This document shows, in pieces, positions 1 to 11,919 of a stretch of 64,000 nt of DNA. The notes below the pieces were generated by a model. The model searched no databases and was not told where the DNA came from. It was given only the letters and a program-made list of their open reading frames with translations. The translations under genes were made by a program, and so were the position numbers. Source of the stretch: Heligmosomoides polygyrus polygyrus (taxonomy: Eukaryota > Nematoda > Chromadorea > Rhabditida > Heligmosomidae). Where the stretch lies: positions 75,302,643 to 75,366,642 of the forward strand of contig OX377202.1 of the NCBI GenBank assembly GCA_947396885.1, written 5' to 3'. Positions within the stretch are counted from its first letter, which is position 1, and each line of letters begins with the position of its first letter.

Positions 1-255
1 CATGGCCAAGTGCGTGTTGACGAGGACACCAACGCCGCCTACTCCCCTGCTGTCGCATGTTCCGAGGAACAGTTCTTCTCCGGAGTCGTAGGCGGCGTGT
101 AGGGGTGGTGTCTTCTCGTCTCGGTCAGTCCGATGACGTCGTACTTGATCTTCCTGGCTTGCATCATCAGGTCCTCGACGGATGCTTCCGATGCAAGCGT
201 GCTGGCGTTGTAAGTACAGATCGTCATCCTAGTCCTTCTCAATTTGCAAATCTTA
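1..255 (-). mobile_element. RTE-type retrotransposon fragment, endonuclease N-terminus
   Basis: The minus strand encodes the start of an apurinic-type endonuclease, including TICTYNASTL and [14 protein letters not shown]. It matches the plus-strand RTE copy at about 49,118-49,370 almost residue for residue. One base is missing near position 108 relative to that copy, which shifts the frame after the ETRRHH motif. The element runs off the left edge of the window. It is a dead fragment. Confidence 0.85.
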
Positions 256-478
256 TCTAAAAAACAAAATTATGCAGCTAAGATTCCTTATTGCTATTAA
301 TCTTAGCATAGCCTAGCCCGAACCCACCCGAACGTTCATCGAAAAGTTTCAGTATAAATGACTTACTGGTCGCAAGTCTTACCTCTCCACGAATTGAGAT
401 TAGCAACGATCCGCCTGCACCGTAAAGTGTTTAGGCGCAAAAGTCAAACAATCACCGAAAAGGTCACAAGCTTAGTGT

Positions 479-555
479 GCAGTAGGATGATACTGAACTC
501 ACCGTATTTATAGCATATACAGATAAATGCGGTGAGTTCAGTTTCATCTTACTGC
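479..555. repeat. Short near-perfect palindrome (MITE-like hairpin)
   Basis: Two 33-bp arms, the left beginning GCAGTAGGATGATACTGAAC, pair with about four mismatches around an 11-bp loop. No open reading frame is present. It could be a miniature element or a hairpin remnant. Confidence 0.6.
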
Positions 556-1500
556 ATACTATTTAACGTTTGCTGAACTTTTTCGTAAAGAGTGTGTTTC
601 GTAGAAGGGGATGTCCATACTTGGGAAGAGTAAATGTGGCAACACGTAGGATCTGGACAGCCGAACTAAGATTGTTGGGCTATCAGTATGGAATTGGCGT
701 AAAATGGAAAAACGAGTTGTATATGCCTTTCCAACCACTTGTTCAATATGCACTCTAGAACTGGGTGAAATTTCAACGACCACACCAATGTTCTTGGCAA
801 TTTCGCAATTATTTAGAATAACAACATCTATCTCGTATCATTAGGATGGTAAATTAGTCAACAAACGGACGAGTCAGCTAGATTAGACAAACAATAAGTC
901 AGCTAGATTAGACAAACAATAGACTAGACAAACAATAAGCAACGCAATAGAAAGATTTAATGCTGCTGTCACCACAGCACAATTATTCCTAATGTGCAAT
1001 CGGTAAATTCGTACATCATCAATATATAATTGAACTTCAACCGGCATCTCTATAGTGTAAAGGAAGAAACGTAGCGGAGAAGGCACTCCTCCGTGAGAAA
1101 CGCTGCTCGGATAACAGTAGCGTTTGGATAATCAACGAGCCAGCCTTCTATCATATGCTTCCCTTCAAGGTATGATGAAAACCGTCCAGGCAAGGTCCTC
1201 CTATACCAAGTGAGCGCAGTCTTTGAAGACGCTTTCGATGACTCATTTTGTCGAAAGTTTTAGGCAGTCAACGTAAACTTCATCAATTGAATTAGATTGG
1301 ATGAGTGCTGAGCTTCAATCAAACACATTACAGGAGGATTGTGGTTCTTGAGAGACCAGAAAGGAAACTATGTTATTCTGGTGGAAATACATAAAGGCTG
1401 TTCAAGTAGTCTATCAACTTTCTTCTGATAAATCCTTCCATAACCTTTACTGGGTGTAGCGGGCTATTGGACGGTAATCAGCCACCGAAGAAGGTATGGG
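555..1500 (-). mobile_element. LINE (CR1/Jockey-like) reverse transcriptase fragment, decayed
   Basis: Read on the minus strand with several frameshifts, the block shows SSYLEG and YSNAT-like pieces. These are followed by LLYT..MPVEVQLYIDDVRIYR, matching the catalytic (Y/F)xDD region of CR1/Jockey-type RTs, where alanine is usual after Y. Further on comes a C-terminal KAY..RFSILR..H and RLSRSYVLPHL segment. Order and spacing fit a LINE ORF2 thumb region. Stop codons and a shift at the IDD motif mean it cannot be active. Clade assignment is by eye only. Confidence 0.6.
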
Positions 1501-2430
1501 CGTCTAGCCGTAATTAAAAAATCCTTTCACACTTCAGGAACCTCACTTAACATCAGCAAGACATGTGCGCTAGATGCTTTCTCAGGGAGCTAGTAGATCT
1601 TTTGAACGCAAGTGAACGAGTTTCATTGAAAGTTTTCTAAATTTAAGGCTTTAAAAATCTCAAAACGTAAATAAAAGTCTTCAAATGAAAATAAATTGCA
1701 AAATTTATAGCAAGAAGTTGGTGGTTCAACATGGGTGTCGAAAAAGGCGCTATTGTTCAAGAATACGGATGCAAAGTAATCACCTAACGCTTAAGCTTTA
1801 CTAAAGTCACTACGACAATCTGAACGTCTTTTCTAAGGTGAGCAGAATAGAATATTGTTCATCGGACATCATCTTGCTCTGTATGTATGGATGCAGCTCT
1901 CTTAAGGATGCGTGAGATATGCTGCATGAGGTTCCCTATTAGCCAAGAATTTCCTTAGTTCACGGTAAACGTCCTGGCATACTTTTCTTTTATAAAGAAT
2001 GTCACTCACAGGGTCAGGTGGCTGCAGGAATATTTCCTTTTTTGAGCAACCACGTTTCGTATATTTTGAAGAACATATAGTTGGCTTGGCACGTTTCGCA
2101 CTATGAAGTGCGCAAAATGCAAGCCTATCATACATTATGCTACAGACCTTTGACAAAGTTTCGTCATAGATGTAATAGGTTGGAAAAAGCCTTTTCATTT
2201 TTTTCCAGAGATTTATTACTTCACAACTACAAAGTCAAATCAATTGAGATAATCTCTGTTTTGTTCCACTGCACTTTTCCAAAGACTGAGTAATCCTCTA
2301 ATTCCTCTCGCGTAAAAAACTGCAGTTCTGGAGTCGAATCAATGCTGAATCCAATTTTGGTCTTCATTTTCAATCTTTTTTGGTCTTCATCAGTTTCAAA
2401 ATATTTTTCTCCAATTTCTTGCTTGGCAGC
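1501..2430. other. No gene recognised (0.9 kb)
   Basis: AT-rich non-coding sequence with only short chance ORFs. I see no tRNA, no clear repeat ends and no peroxidase-like exon. Confidence 0.4.
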
Positions 2431-2449
2431 AGATGGTAGTCGGTAGGGG

Positions 2450-3010
2450 CGAGGTCAGGGCTACACGGCGGATATGGCATTACCTCCCGCCCAGCTCCTG
2501 TATTGTTTCTCTTGTGAGTCTTGCAACATGTGGTTTTGCATTGTCATGCAGGATCATCACCTTTGACTTCTCAGGCCTCTTTTCTTGGAGAGTTGCGGCG
2601 ACTTTGTGAAGATGGCCACTGTATGTGGCAGCAGTAAGTGTCTCTCCACTTTTGAGAGTTTCCCAGTAAATCACTCCTCTGATATCCCACCAAACACTCA
2701 AGAGAATCTTCTTTTCGTGAAAATTGGGCTTGAGATCAGGCTTAGGGTCCTCTCCTTTTTTTTAACCCATTGTCTTTTTTGGAAGTTGGCATACAGGACC
2801 CAGGTCTCATCGCCTACCAAAATTCGCGGCAAATACGATTTTCTTTTGTATCTAGACAGAAACGAAGCAGCGATGGAGAACCGTTAAACTGTCTGAGTGT
2901 CTGACAGGGCAAGTAGAATCCAAGCTCCAAATTTCCATGTAAAGCCAAGATTCTTCAGATGGATTCTCACTCTCCTATGAGACGCTTCGAGCTTCCTGCC
3001 AGTTGACGTG
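2450..3010 (-). pseudogene. Mariner transposase fragment
   Basis: The minus strand shows VGDETWVLYANFQKRQWVK (first catalytic Asp) and, after a frameshift, SVWWDIRGVIYWETL and ILHDNAKPHVARL (second catalytic Asp). This is the catalytic core of a mariner DD34D transposase. The third Asp region and the terminal inverted repeats are missing. Upstream, a degraded stretch still resembles the linker before the catalytic domain. It is a dead remnant. Confidence 0.8.
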
Positions 3011-3162
3011 TCGTCTGCCTACTATCGGTAGAAAGATGCAGTAGTTCAGTTTCGTATAATTCGGTTGGCCTTCCTGACCTTGCTTTGTTCTCGAGTGAAT
3101 AATCTCCCTTTAAAACTTTTCAAACCATCCATTACAGGTGCGATGAGTAATAGATCCCTAGC

Positions 3163-3166
3163 CATA

Positions 3167-3204
<38 letters not shown>
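3163..3204. repeat. (TA)n microsatellite
   Basis: About 16 uninterrupted TA dinucleotides, preceded by an imperfect ATATATGTA stretch. Confidence 0.95.
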
Positions 3205-3208
<4 letters not shown>

Positions 3209-3836
3209 ATTTGGTGGGCTGATTTGGTGGGCTGCCTGACGTGCTGTAGATCTTTCAATGAATTCATGAATAATGACGTGACGAAAATGGCCATGAGGTA
3301 GATCTGGCATTGAGTCCGGAAGATAGGATAACGAAATACAAGAAGGGTTTTGACCTGTGTTCCCGTGCGAACGGTAGGCAAGCGTGACAGGATTATGAAA
3401 TCAGCAATCAATACTGGCTAGTGCGTTTACAACGGTAAAAAAGTGTGAAGAGACTTTCTTCTAACCTAACATAACCACTAAACAGTTTTGTCAATCAATA
3501 TGAAGCAGACCTTTATTCAACGAACGATAACATTTCCTTTCAAAATCAAGTAATGATAAATACTTGGTCTCTGAGACTTGTCAGGACTTAACGAAGAAAT
3601 CTATGATGGTGTGGTCAGCAGAAGCTGGAATATGTATTATAGCACCGCGGAATAAAGGGGTTGTAAATAGTAAGCACAACGTCACAGTACACTGTTGGCA
3701 CGCGTTGATTCATTGAGTGCCTTCTTAAACCAAGAATCCTTTTATTTGAAAAAAAAAACTTCAAGAAACACGCTACGCTAGGATGTCTGAACGGATGAAG
3801 CGGGTCATATAGGAAGAATCCTCACCCATCAACTAC
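3205..3836. other. No gene recognised
   Basis: Non-coding sequence between the microsatellite and the foldback element. A chance minus-strand ORF (3,046-3,411) runs through the TA repeat and has no recognisable motif. Confidence 0.4.
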
Positions 3837-4859
3837 TATAAAAATATGTCTATTTTTGCCAAGTCGTTAACCCCAAGGAGCAGGGGGTCGTTGAAGTCAC
3901 AATGGAATACGGCGCATCACGAGTTTTGGGGTCTTGTACGCCCGCGATGCCCCTGCCGGTAAGCTGCTCGGAGCGCAGTGGAAGTGGATTGCTTCATGCG
4001 AAGCTGGTCGGCGGTGCGTTGCTGCATTTTTGCATTTCAACTGACTGGTTGAGATTTGGGGGATTCTGACGTCTATACCATTTTCAGGCGTTTTCTGCGC
4101 ATTTTCTACCTATACGTTGGAGAGTGCCTTTCTTGTGACCTGTTTATTACTGACCGGATTTTTAACCACAACGTCTTCGTCAACTTCAAGTTGATGTGCT
4201 TCGAAATCCTTTATTATGCTGGCCGTCCGCTCCGCCAGCTTGATTTCTTTCCTCGAAGGTTTCTCGTATAAAGATGGGACACACGTCAGCGTGAGCAGGT
4301 GGATAACCACTCGATCATCTTCAGACATTGTTGGCATTAAGTTTTAGAAAATCTTCACCAGACCTCTGATTTGCAGGTGACAGGCAAAGATGAGGGGAAG
4401 AGTGTATCGATGCCGTTTAGGTTAATTTGCGGGATCTACAGACCGCGTTTCTCAGCCGAACCATTCCGACGTCCTGGTCTCTTTTGAAAAATCCGAGCAG
4501 GATTGTTTTTCCCGAGGTTATTGGTCCATGCATGGAAACTGACTGTGATCAGCCTGCAACCTTTATACGCTGCCCGTTGTGCCCAATGCTGCTTCGTACA
4601 CTTTGCACCTGTGTATCCCTAATATTTAACACAAGTGCTCCGACACGCCTAACGGCGTGCCTCGCACTTGCGCGCTTCGCGCGACTTTGCACCATCACTG
4701 ACCTATGGAAAGTGGTTTTTGTGAAACATAAAATTCGCTAACATCTAGGACCTGCTGCGTGCTTCATCGGCATCAAGCCGTTCACCACTTCGGTATCTTT
4801 CATCATAGACATTTTCTCCTCACCGTCCAGTAACATCATTGGTTTGTGCTGCGCAGTAC

Positions 4860-5175
4860 TTCAGCCCCTCCACTGTTGATACGTCTTCCGAATCCGGGCG
4901 CCAGCTTCCGCCTCACTCGTTTCTTCTTTCTAGATCTAATTGCTGGTCCGCCTTTACTGGTCTTCCCCTCCCCCCCCCCCCCCCCCCCACCTTCCTGATC
5001 CCAACCCCTGGCCCACTTCCTTGTTTTCACTATTGACCCCCTACTGGTCTCTTCTTTCTGGCTTCCCCGCCCTGGTCCCTCCTTCAGGTTGTTCCTTTCC
5101 CTCCTGGACGCTCACCTGGTCCATTCTAAAGGCCCCTTACCTCCCTTCTCCACCACCCCTTAGTGGTCCTCCCAT
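4860..5175. repeat. Pyrimidine-rich degenerate repeat with an 18-C homopolymer
   Basis: The + strand is strongly C/T biased, with the motif (A/C)CTGGTC(C/T) recurring every few tens of bases. A run of 18 C lies at 4,971-4,988. ORFs here are low-complexity proline or glycine strings and are not taken as genes. Confidence 0.8.
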
Positions 5176-6420
5176 GCTCAAGGCAGACGTCAGTGACACG
5201 TATTCAGAATCAAACGCTCAGAAACGCGCGTAGACGCCGCTGAGTCAAGCAGGAGAGGGCTGCGCTTCCTCTGCTGCAACATCCCATGTTAAACGGCAAA
5301 CGTTGCCTTGAGAGGTACGCAAAGGCATACCTCGCGCGGGTAAAATTTTCCGTTCAACGTGGGATAATGCTGAATTCTGAATGTGTCCACTCGTCACACG
5401 ACGTCGGTGAACCGCTTCTCGCTCTAGACGATTGTTGCGCGACGTATTGGACCCGTATTCTGAATCCATATGCTCAGAAACGCGCGCAGATGCCGCTGTG
5501 TCAATAGAGAGGAGGCTGTGCTTCCTCGGCTGGAGGAGCATCCTATGTTGAATTCTGAATGTGGCCGCTCGTCGAACGACGACGGTGTCACCTCTTTTGA
5601 CTCCAGATGCTTATTGCGCGACGAAGGGGACCCGTATCTGGAAACAGACGCTCAGAAGCGCGCGCAGTTGTCGCTGTGTAGAGCAAGAGGAGGCTGCGCT
5701 TCCTCTGCTGCAGCAGCACCTCATGCTCAATTCTGAATGCCATCCCTCGTTGCAGGACAACGGTGTCTCCTCTCCTGACTCCAGAAGGTTGTGGTGCGAT
5801 GAAGGGAACTCGTCTTCTGGATTCAGGCATTCAGAAACGCGCGCAGACGCCGTTTTGTCAAGCAGGAGGAGGCTACGCCTCGTCTGCTGTAACAACATCC
5901 CATGTTGAACGGCAGACGTCGCCCGCGCGAGGTACGCAGAGGCGTACCTGGCGCGGGTAAAGTTTTCCGTTCAACGTGGGATAATGCTGAGTTCTGCATG
6001 CGGCCGGTCGTCGTACGACGACGATGAGACATCTGCTTCCTTTCTTTTCGATCTTCTGAATCCAGACCGTTGTGGTGCGACGAAGGGAGCCCGCCTTCTG
6101 GATTCAGGGACTCAGAAACGCGCACAGACGCCGTTGTGTCAAGCAGGAGGAGGCTGCGGTTCCTCTGCTGCAGCAGCATCTCATGCTCAATTCTGAATGG
6201 GATCCGTCGTCGTAGGAGGACGGTGTTTCCTCTTCTGTCTCCAGAAGGTTGTGGTGTGACGAAGGCAACCCTTCTTCTGGATTCAGGCACTCAGAAACGC
6301 GCGCAGATGCCGTTGTGTCAAGCAGGAGGAGGCTGCGCGTCCTCTGGTGTAACAACATCCCATGTTGAACGGCAGACGTTGCCCGCACGAGGTACGCAGA
6401 GGCGTAGCTAGGGGTTCCAT
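5175..6420. repeat. Complex tandem repeat inside foldback element 1
   Basis: A marker CAGAAACGCGCG (with variants) recurs at about 5,219, 5,475, 5,653, 5,830, 6,113 and 6,293. The spacings are 256, 178, 177, 283 and 180 bp, so the basic unit is about 178 bp. Some units carry an extra 80-105 bp that folds on itself: CCCATGTTGAACGG pairs with CCGTTCAACGTGGG. Overlapping ORFs on both strands are by-products of the repeat. Confidence 0.85.
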
Positions 6421-6849
6421 GAGATTGCGCATGGCTCCATGAGGCGTATCCCAGCCAGGTTTCCAACCTGAGTGAGATACGCCCCACCATCTACAGGGCA
6501 GGGAGCTAACTCAATTATATAGTGGTAGATTTCTACATCATAGTGTTGAATACCACAGCATTCAGCTGGAAAAGTAGGCATAAAAACGTCTGAAAATGGT
6601 AGAGACGTCAGAATCCCCAAATCTCAACCAGTAAGTTGAAATTTAAAAATGCAGTAGCGCACAGGAACCGGATCCCCGACCTTCCTCGCATGAAGCAACC
6701 CCACTTGCACTGCGCTCCGAACCGCTTGCCGGCAGAGGCATCGCGGGCGGAAGACCCCCAAACTCGTGATGCGCCGTATTCCATTGTGACTTCAACGACC
6801 CCCTACTCCTCGGGGTTAACGGCTTTGCAAAAATAGACACATTTTTATA

Positions 6850-7840
6850 CTAATTGAAGGGTGATGATTCTCTTTATATGACTCTCTTCCCCGTTCAGGC
6901 ATACGCTTCAGACCCTTCCCTTGTCAGTGGGACAAGGCTACTGCAGTCAGTTCTCAGGTTGAGGTCGCAACCTATTATTGTGCTACTCCTTCTCGCTATA
7001 ATGGTAGAGAGTAACTCAGTCAGATCATCACAATCACATTTTAGACGATTAGGCGAATGGCATACACCTGAAATCGTAGGAAGAAATGTTGGGTGAAAGA
7101 ATGCCCGTACACAAGACGTCCGATTTTCGTTGAAACTCCACGTTAATAGAGTGCTGAAAAACGTCATTTTTAGCTCAATAACAAATATCTCCTCCAGACC
7201 GACCGCGATCCACTCTAAGTATTTCATAGGGAACGTTGGCAATAATTTTAGGGTGCCGATTTTCGATGTTAGGTGTCTCGGTTATGAAAACAATGGCAGG
7301 CTCGATATTATTATAGAAAGGAGGCAATGGACGTGGTGGAGCTTGCTTACTATACTACGAGACTTGAGAAGAGAGCGAAGTAATGATGGGGCCCCACCGC
7401 ACACATTTCTGGAAATCCCCGGGGGATTTCAGAAACGTGCTTCAGTTCACCACGATGGACTATCCATTCCCTTCTTTTCTTGCCACTGTGTTCCCCCATG
7501 CCCAATAAGAATCCCTGCGCCTTTACTCCGCTGCTATGCTTCTGAATCAAATAATAAACGAAAACGTCTGCGTGAAGCAAATGTGAGTTCCTTCTTCTCC
7601 AATGAAGTGGGGAAGCAAGCACTACTTCAACTAGGTGCGAACGGCGTAGGAGTCTGCACTCAATCTGTGGAAAATCTAGCACGTTGAGTACCTTTCCCTC
7701 CAAATCGTTACGACGTTCGGAGGTTGAACACGTTAAAGGAAGAGTAGCTCATAGGAAGATCGGAGTGTGGATCCTGTTGTTGAAAGCATTGCGACATACT
7801 TAATCGTAAGGTTTGCCGGCTTCGCGGTGTGATATTTGTA
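6850..7840. other. Unassigned; one 185-codon ORF without recognised motif
   Basis: The longest frame (7,130-7,687, +) has no signal peptide, domain or splice context that I recognise, and a 117-codon ORF overlaps it on the other strand. The composition resembles dispersed repeat DNA. I do not call a gene. Confidence 0.3.
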
Positions 7841-8752
7841 TTAGGTTGTCCCATAAGTCCCCGTCGTTGAAGTGAAGAGTGAAAAAGTGAAAAAGTAGCC
7901 ATTTGCGCCCTTGTTCTCTCCGCTTAGGTTTGTAATTTTTTGCGCAGTTCTTATAGCACTTGGAAGACAATGTTCTGTACTACAAGAACAAGTGTTGGTC
8001 CTATTTTCTCACTTGCCCTTTATTGATTTTTAGGTCATCAAATTGGGAACTCCGACTTTTCCATCCGAATTTTTACCAAAACTCCGGTTCTGCGGTTGGA
8101 CTTTTTTACTTGGTGTTATATGTCGTTTGGGAGAGGATGTCTTGCTCAGTAAAAATTCGTGTCGCGTTTATTGGCTCACGCTGATTTCTGTCGAATGTCA
8201 ACAACTGAAGAAGGAGGAGTTGTTGGTGAATACGATTTTTCTCTTTTTGGCATTTTGTTAATATTCAATAGAAATCAATAAACGCGACACATATTCTTAT
8301 AGAGCGAGAAATTTTCTTTCGAATGGCATATAACACCAACCCAAAAAGTCCAACCACAGAGCTGTCGGCAAAAATAACCATCCTCCTTCGGACGTCCCAA
8401 TTTGATGGCCTAAAAATCAATAAAGGTCAAGCGAGAAAATACACATACACATACAAACACATATTCTTGTAGTAGAGAACATTGTCTTCCAAGTGCTGTA
8501 AAAAACTGCGCAAAAAATTACAAACCTAAGCGGAGAGAACAAGTGCGCAAATGGCTACTTTTTCACTTTTTCACTCTCGACTTCAACGACCTAAAAATTG
8601 GCAAAATTCATGATGAATAAAGAAATGCAATGCATGTCTTGATAGACCAAATCATTCTCTTTCGAATGTTGTGCACCGCTATGCAAGAGACCGCAGGCGA
8701 AATTTGCAGTGAATCGTGAGAAAAAACGGCGAAGACTTATGGGACAACCTAA
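7841..8752. mobile_element. Palindromic mariner-type MITE with full-length inverted arms
   Basis: The ends are TTAGGTTGTCCCATAAGTC and its exact reverse complement, flanked on both sides by TA. The arms stay complementary nearly to the centre (about 8,180-8,280). For example, AGACAATGTTC(T) near 7,970 pairs with GAACATTGTCT near 8,487. The element is 912 bp with no transposase. The end sequence and TA target site match mariner elements elsewhere in this window. Confidence 0.88.
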
Positions 8753-10732
8753 TATATTGTATAGACTGCTCTCTTCGATGAAAGTATATAAAGAAATGAC
8801 TGCACCCTAAACGAATTCGTAGAATAACCAGGAAAATAAAGTTCACTTAAGTATTTCGGTGAAGGTTTTGCCTGGCGCTGTTTGCAGTTCTGGAGTGGGA
8901 CGAATTTTGAGACCAACTCTATCGAACCGGAGACCAGGCCAAATACCCCTCATCCACTTTGGCTTCTTCTTGAGAGCCCAATGAATAACTTTCGAAATCT
9001 CGAAATGGAATTTTCTCCATATCTCGGTCGGTGGCGATGGACTTCCTAATCATAGCCCCGTTTGTTTTTAGTTTAAAATTCGAGCCGTCTTCTTCTATGT
9101 CCTGATTTATACCTACTCTTCGGATACCTCTTTAAACACTCGATTGTATTTTTGCTCTTATTAACTCACCACCAGCCCAACCAATGTTGAATGGGATGTG
9201 ATCCTGTAAAGATTCAGACAACCAGACTTGTGAATTAAATCGAAAGAATTTGCTATCGATTCCATGTCAGCGCCTCAAATTAATTTCCACTTTTTTATTC
9301 GTGCCGGAGTACCACAACCTAACAAATGGGTAACAAAGGAGCATAGGAAACCGGCATTAAAAAAGTAAAATGAAAGAATAAGAAAGAGAATTAGGAAGTA
9401 CGTGTGCGCAGCAATGAAGAAAGGGTCTGTAACAGCATAGCACTCTCACAGCCAACTTCTATTGAACCAATGCGCAATGGTGTAAGAAATTGCTACCCTC
9501 TTAATGAGGCCGAAAGAAAAAATGCACTAGTCTTGACGAAGGTTCGGTCCATGAATTCAGAAGGCAGCTATGATACTGCATGCATAGGTTCGCAATTGGC
9601 TTTGGCCATTGCGGGCGGGTCTTGTGTCTCAAGGCCTCTCTAAACTGGCGCGGCCACTCTATTGGAGATAGTGAGCGGGCACGTGCTCGTCACTACTTAC
9701 TCTTTGGTAAGTACAGAATAAGCCCATTACGTGTTGACAATACTCGGCGCTCTTCTCCTCATAACAAAGTCAAGAAAGTCAAGCTTTGTAGAAGCGAGCC
9801 ATGCGTTAGCGGCAAGCAATGTCAGACAGAAGGATTGGAAGAGGAGAACGAATAAACTTATCAGTTCAATTTAAGGGTTGGCCTGTTCATGCGAATGGAA
9901 TCTGCAACAGAAAGGGAGGGCGCTGGTCAGATCAATTGAAGTAGCAGCTCGATGAAGAAGCGCCTGAAACACTTCGAGTACATCTTCAAAGTTCGCTATT
10001 CTGAGGCGCTGATAATCCGTCGGGCATCGTCTCTACACTTCTCCTAAGTCGCCCGCGCAGCTGGACCACAAATGATCGCTCAGCCAAATGGCAACAACCG
10101 CCCGACACTGCACAACGACTGCGACGAACTCAAGGCTAACCGCGGAATGGAAGACGCACCCAGAAGGCACAAGCGACGAGACCAATATATAGTAGACCCA
10201 GATACTACGCTCAGATGAGGAGTTAGCCCATCGACACACCACAAGCCGGATCATGATTCTACCCTGGGTTATATTGGTATAGAGTAAAACTTGAAGCATT
10301 ATTTCACATCCACAAGAGCATGGCGGTGAGTGAATGATGAGGTAGATATATCATTCACCGGCCTCTATCCTATAGAACATACTTATCCGTAACCAATAAT
10401 CTATTGCCTTACCAATCGTAAGTCCGTCCGGCCTCAGAAACTGCCAAACCGCCGACCAAGTTACAAAGAACAGTGGCCATCCGAGCTACGCTAACCTATA
10501 TGGAACGACAGGCGCATCACAGGCGCACTCCTCATTCGTATAAGCTAGAAGTCTACGCGAAGAACGCCTTAGATTTATACTGTTGGGTCAGTCGTGTTTG
10601 GAGCACCTTTAACTTTGAATGGAATGGGCGGGTTGCAGTCTGTGCCACATAAGAATTCTTAGAATGAGAAAGGAAGTTGCATAGGTAGCAGTATCGGTTT
10701 TGTCTGGTCTAATACGAAAAAGATGACGCTTA
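8753..10732. other. No gene recognised (2 kb)
   Basis: Only short, overlapping ORFs on both strands and no family motif. No RNA gene seen. Confidence 0.35.
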
Positions 10733-10915
10733 ACAAGGACAGCCTCCAGAGTGGCGGTGAGCTTTTTCAATGCAATTGTTACAGAATGTAGGGTCCCGTG
10801 TTGGGAATGCAAAACCATAGTTACTTTTTTCGGAATGCTCTTCTGTGGTCGAAAAAAAACGTGCGGACGCGTGGGCGCGAAGCTCATGGCGTCCTGCTGC
10901 CATGCGGACCGATGT

Positions 10916-10989
10916 GGGCGTTGGCGTAGTGGTTGCGGGGTCCCCTCTCGGATGCATCGGGTGGGTTTGATGGTTCGGTCCCTGGCGTC
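10916..10989 (+). repeat. tRNA-like module (A and B boxes), left copy
   Basis: TTGGCGTAGTGGTTGCG (A-box-like) and TGGTTCGGTCCC (B-box-like) lie about 45 bp apart, the spacing of a pol III type 2 promoter. The acceptor stem does not pair well, so this is tRNA-derived and not a functional tRNA. Confidence 0.55.
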
Positions 10990-11331
10990 GCCATCAATTC
11001 TGCACACATCGGATCGTTACTTCTATGGGCTGTGCGTTTGTAAGAGTCTGCAGGTGTGATGAGCGATTATGTTTTAAATGTTTCACAGTTCTATACCATG
11101 ATTGTTCACTATCATTGTCAGCACTAAACACGATTACTTTATGTGAGCAAGAAATTTTTTATGTTAGGGATTTGATAGAATGAGACAGTTCAAATACAAT
11201 CCATTAAGAGGTAATTCAAATGAAATCCCAAAAAGGCTAAGTTTCATACTAAAGGCATTAATCGTGTACAAATTCACTTCTGTGATCACACAAGCCCATA
11301 GCAATAACGATCAGATATGTGCAAAGACTTT

Positions 11332-11410
11332 GGCGACACAGGGGACCGAACCACCAAGCCCACTCGGTTCATCCGAGAGTCGAACCCGCCACCACTAGGC
11401 CAACCGACCA
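11332..11410 (-). repeat. tRNA-like module, right copy
   Basis: On the minus strand it shows TTGGCCTAGTGGTGGCGGG and GGTTCGGTCCC, the counterpart of the module at 10,916-10,989. It also carries the internal block GGGTTCGACTCTCGG. Confidence 0.55.
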
Positions 11411-11919
11411 CATCGACTTGGGTGGCAGCAGGGCGCCATGAACTTCGCGCTCACGCGTTCACACGTTTTTTTCAAACACAGAAGAGCATTCCGAAAATAT
11501 AACTATGGTTTTGGATTCCCCACATGGACCCTACATAATGGAAAAACTGCATCGCAAAAGCTCACCGCCACTTTGGAGGCTATCCTTGTAAGTCTACCAA
11601 CATTTGGTGATGAAGACTAATCTCTCCTGTCGTCAACTCATACATCAACCCTAGATCCGCATGTTCTCGACGAAACTCTAGCGTATCTGCGATAAGCCTA
11701 AAAAACATTTCTCGTAAAAAATACAAAAGGCCTCATCGGAGAAAACAGCGATGGTGAAGCTTTTTTGGATCTTTTCAATCTTGCTGATCAACGCGCTTTT
11801 TGGAATGACTATGTGGAAAAACCCAATTCTAAAAGTGGTACTACACTTAAGGTGAAAGCCTGAAAAGCATCCCGTATTTCACAGGATCTGAGGAAAAGTG
11901 TTAACATTTAAGTTCTACA

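Larger units (their letters stand above)
3837..6849. mobile_element. Foldback element 1 with about 280-bp terminal inverted repeats
   Basis: The left arm (3,837-4,113) is the imperfect reverse complement of the right arm (6,568-6,849). Both ends read TATAAAAAT(A/G)TGTCTATTT inward, and both arms contain a TGGAATACGGCGCATCACGA block. The 2.45 kb between the arms carries no transposase that I can recognise. It holds pyrimidine-rich DNA, an 18-C tract and a tandem-repeat block. A TA lies next to the ends, but the exact boundary is uncertain. It is probably a non-autonomous DNA element. Confidence 0.8.
10733..11590. mobile_element. Inverted pair of SINE-like units with tRNA-like promoters
   Basis: The left copy (10,733-11,041) and right copy (11,283-11,590) are reverse complements with scattered mismatches, separated by about 240 bp. 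Each copy holds a tRNA-like module with a TGGCxTAGTGGT-type A box and a GGTTCGGTCC B box. The ORFs on each strand are open only because the repeat is. I read this as two head-to-head tRNA-derived SINEs or one foldback element built from them. Confidence 0.75.

Noticed and set aside
4836..5233. Proline/glycine-rich protein genes
   Set aside because: They are translations of a C homopolymer and pyrimidine tract.
5245..6490. Protein-coding genes in the 5.2-6.5 kb ORF cluster
   Set aside because: Frames are open on both strands simply because a GC-rich 178-bp unit repeats; proteins are repeats of each other.
7130..7687. 185-codon gene
   Set aside because: No recognised motif, overlapping ORF on the other strand, no splice or signal context.
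10609..11007. 132-codon minus-strand protein
   Set aside because: It lies within the SINE-like inverted repeat and runs through the tRNA-like module.
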